From assembly GCF_003071065.1 (NCBI RefSeq), contig NZ_QCXX01000007.1, positions 62,669-126,668 on the forward strand: a stretch of 64,000 bases of DNA, given 5' to 3'. Of this stretch, positions 62,618-64,000 are shown piece by piece. A program made the position numbers and the translations under genes. The notes under the pieces are model-generated. The model searched no databases. It had not been told where the DNA came from and saw only the letters and a program-made list of their open reading frames with translations. The number at the start of each line of letters is the position of its first letter. The first letter of the stretch is position 1. The stretch comes from Sphingobacterium athyrii (GTDB lineage Bacteria; Bacteroidota; Bacteroidia; Sphingobacteriales; Sphingobacteriaceae).

Positions 62618-63889
62618 TTATTTATACAATGGAAATTCGGCCATCATGGCTTTCACCTTGCCATGGATTTTATCCAATTCAGCATCGTTCGATGCATTTT
62701 GCAATGCTTCGTCAATTAATTCTCCGATTTGAACAATTTCATTTTCTTTGATTCCACGTGTTGTGATCGCCGCAGTACCAAAACGTACACCTGAAGTCAC
62801 AAAAGGAGAACGTGTATCAAAAGGAACCATATTTTTGTTGGTTGTGATACCCGCTTTACCCAATACCGCTTCTGCTTCTTTACCAGAAATATCTTTGTTT
62901 CGTAGATCCACTAACATCAAGTGGTTATCCGTACCGCCAGAGATAATCTTATAATCTTTCTCAACGAAGAACTGTGCCAATGCCGCTGCATTTTTCTTCA
63001 CCTGAACAATGTACTCCATGTATTCGTCAGATAAAGCTTCGCCGTAAGCAATTGCTTTTGCAGCAATTGTATGTTCCAAAGGACCGCCTTGTGTGCCTGG
63101 AAAAACAGCTAAATCCAACAACTGTGTGATTGTACGGGTTTCGCCTTTAGGTGTTTTGATACCCCAAGTGTTTTCAAAGTCCTTACCAACCATAATCATA
63201 CCACCACGTGGACCACGTAGTGTTTTATGTGTCGTTGTAGTAACGATATGACAATGTGGAAGTGGATCATTCAATAAACCACGAGCGATCAAACCTGCAG
63301 GATGAGAAATATCAGCCAAAACAATCGCACCGATTTCATCAGCAACTTTACGGATGCGTGCATAGTCCCAGTCACGGGAATAAGCTGAAGCACCGCAGAT
63401 AATCATTTTTGGTTTTTCACGAAGTGCCGTTTCTTCCAACTGTTCGTAATCAATCAGACCTGTATCTTCTTTTACACCGTAAAATAATGGTTGATAGATC
63501 TTACCAGAAAGGTTTGCCGGTGATCCGTGAGTCAAGTGTCCACCATGAGATAAATCAAGACCTAAAATTTTGTCTCCAGGTTTGATTGTCGCCAAAAAAA
63601 CAGCCGCATTTGCCTGTGCTCCAGAGTGAGGTTGAACATTTACCCATTCTGCGCCAAATAATTGCTTTGCACGATCAATTGCGATGGTTTCAATTTCATC
63701 CACAACTTCACAACCTCCATAGTAACGTTTTCCTGGGAGGCCTTCTGCATATTTATTTGTCAACACTGAACCAGCAGCTTCCATCACTTGTTTTGAAACA
63801 AAGTTTTCCGAAGCAATTAATTCAATACCTTCTTCTTGGCGTTTCAGCTCATCAGCTATTAAATTAAAAATGGCTTGATCTCTTTCCAT
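62618..63889 (-). CDS. glyA: serine hydroxymethyltransferase
   Basis: A 423-residue PLP enzyme converting serine and tetrahydrofolate to glycine and methylene-THF. Conserved parts are IELIASENFVSKQVMEAAGSVLTNKYAEGLPGKRYYGGCEVVDEIE, the cofactor lysine in VTTTTHKTLRGPRGGMIM, and SRDWDYARIRKVADEIGAIVLADISHPAGLIA. Length is typical. It is a single-gene unit with its own promoter and terminator. Confidence 0.98.
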   Translation of the reverse strand: MERDQAIFNLIADELKRQEEGIELIASENFVSKQVMEAAGSVLTNKYAEGLPGKRYYGGCEVVDEIETIAIDRAKQLFGAEWVNVQPHSGAQANAAVFLATIKPGDKILGLDLSHGGHLTHGSPANLSGKIYQPLFYGVKEDTGLIDYEQLEETALREKPKMIICGASAYSRDWDYARIRKVADEIGAIVLADISHPAGLIARGLLNDPLPHCHIVTTTTHKTLRGPRGGMIMVGKDFENTWGIKTPKGETRTITQLLDLAVFPGTQGGPLEHTIAAKAIAYGEALSDEYMEYIVQVKKNAAALAQFFVEKDYKIISGGTDNHLMLVDLRNKDISGKEAEAVLGKAGITTNKNMVPFDTRSPFVTSGVRFGTAAITTRGIKENEIVQIGELIDEALQNASNDAELDKIHGKVKAMMAEFPLYK

Positions 63890-63935
63890 TGTTTTTAAAT
63901 GTTGTAAAGTAAATTTTGTTTTTATTTTAATGCCT

Positions 63936-63970
63936 CAAAGATAGCATATTCCATAAAGAATATCGACAAA
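63936..63970 (-). promoter_or_regulatory. promoter for glyA
   Basis: On the minus strand TATCTTTG (63936-63943) is a good -7 box, with TTTG (63967-63970) 23 bp upstream as -33. Confidence 0.6.
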
Positions 63971-64000
63971 AAGCCATATTTTATTAAATGTTCTTAGAAA

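Overview
The window is a low-GC chromosomal segment of a Bacteroidetes bacterium. It most resembles a Sphingobacterium or close relative in the Sphingobacteriaceae. This rests on ~800-residue MacB/FtsX-type permeases in tandem, TonB-linked outer-membrane proteins, an M56-TonB fusion, TANNTTTG-type -7 promoter boxes and weak ribosome binding sites. The genus is inference from gene content, not a search.

Positions 1-30510 are an accessory region dominated by eleven FtsX-family ABC permease genes (one cut by the left edge), two broken 3' copies, and a single LolD/MacB-type ATPase gene at the far end. The permeases form five runs: 1-3077, 3293-12937, 14575-19404, 22043-26952 and 27394-30510. Each of the four runs whose start is visible begins with the same control module: two 16-bp dyad sites (consensus TGTNCG-N4-CGNACA) 21-22 bp apart, then a sigma-54-like -24/-12 element (TGGCWA-N5-TTG) about 75 bp from the inner site. 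The likely picture is a set of export or lipoprotein-handling permeases switched on together by an NtrC-type activator not encoded here, perhaps sharing one ATPase. Unrelated cargo lies between the runs: a fibronectin-III-like hypothetical protein, two divergent HTH genes, and an AAA/DUF4143 ATPase preceded by four 23-bp direct repeats.

Positions 30609-49083 hold mainly core genes: a SirB1-like protein, a lipoprotein, queH, the lipid-synthesis block DUF177-rpmF-plsX-fabH-accB-accC, tatC, rpiB, an M28 peptidase, an outer-membrane beta-barrel protein, a DnaJ/CbpM chaperone pair, and a BlaI/M56-TonB/lipoprotein operon under a probable BlaI operator. Positions 49233-64000 carry arfB-DUF1003, bshA, pyrH-frr, a Tat-exported sugar-phosphate isomerase-like protein, an IS1182-type insertion sequence between convergent genes, nuoAB-purKE, ffh, a YugP-type metallopeptidase, an ECF sigma factor and glyA. 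Many units end in clear intrinsic terminators.

No tRNA, rRNA or CRISPR array was seen. The most notable signals are the fixed-geometry sigma-54 modules repeated at four permease runs, the recombination-homogenised 3' ends of two adjacent permeases, and several perfect inverted repeats next to regulators.
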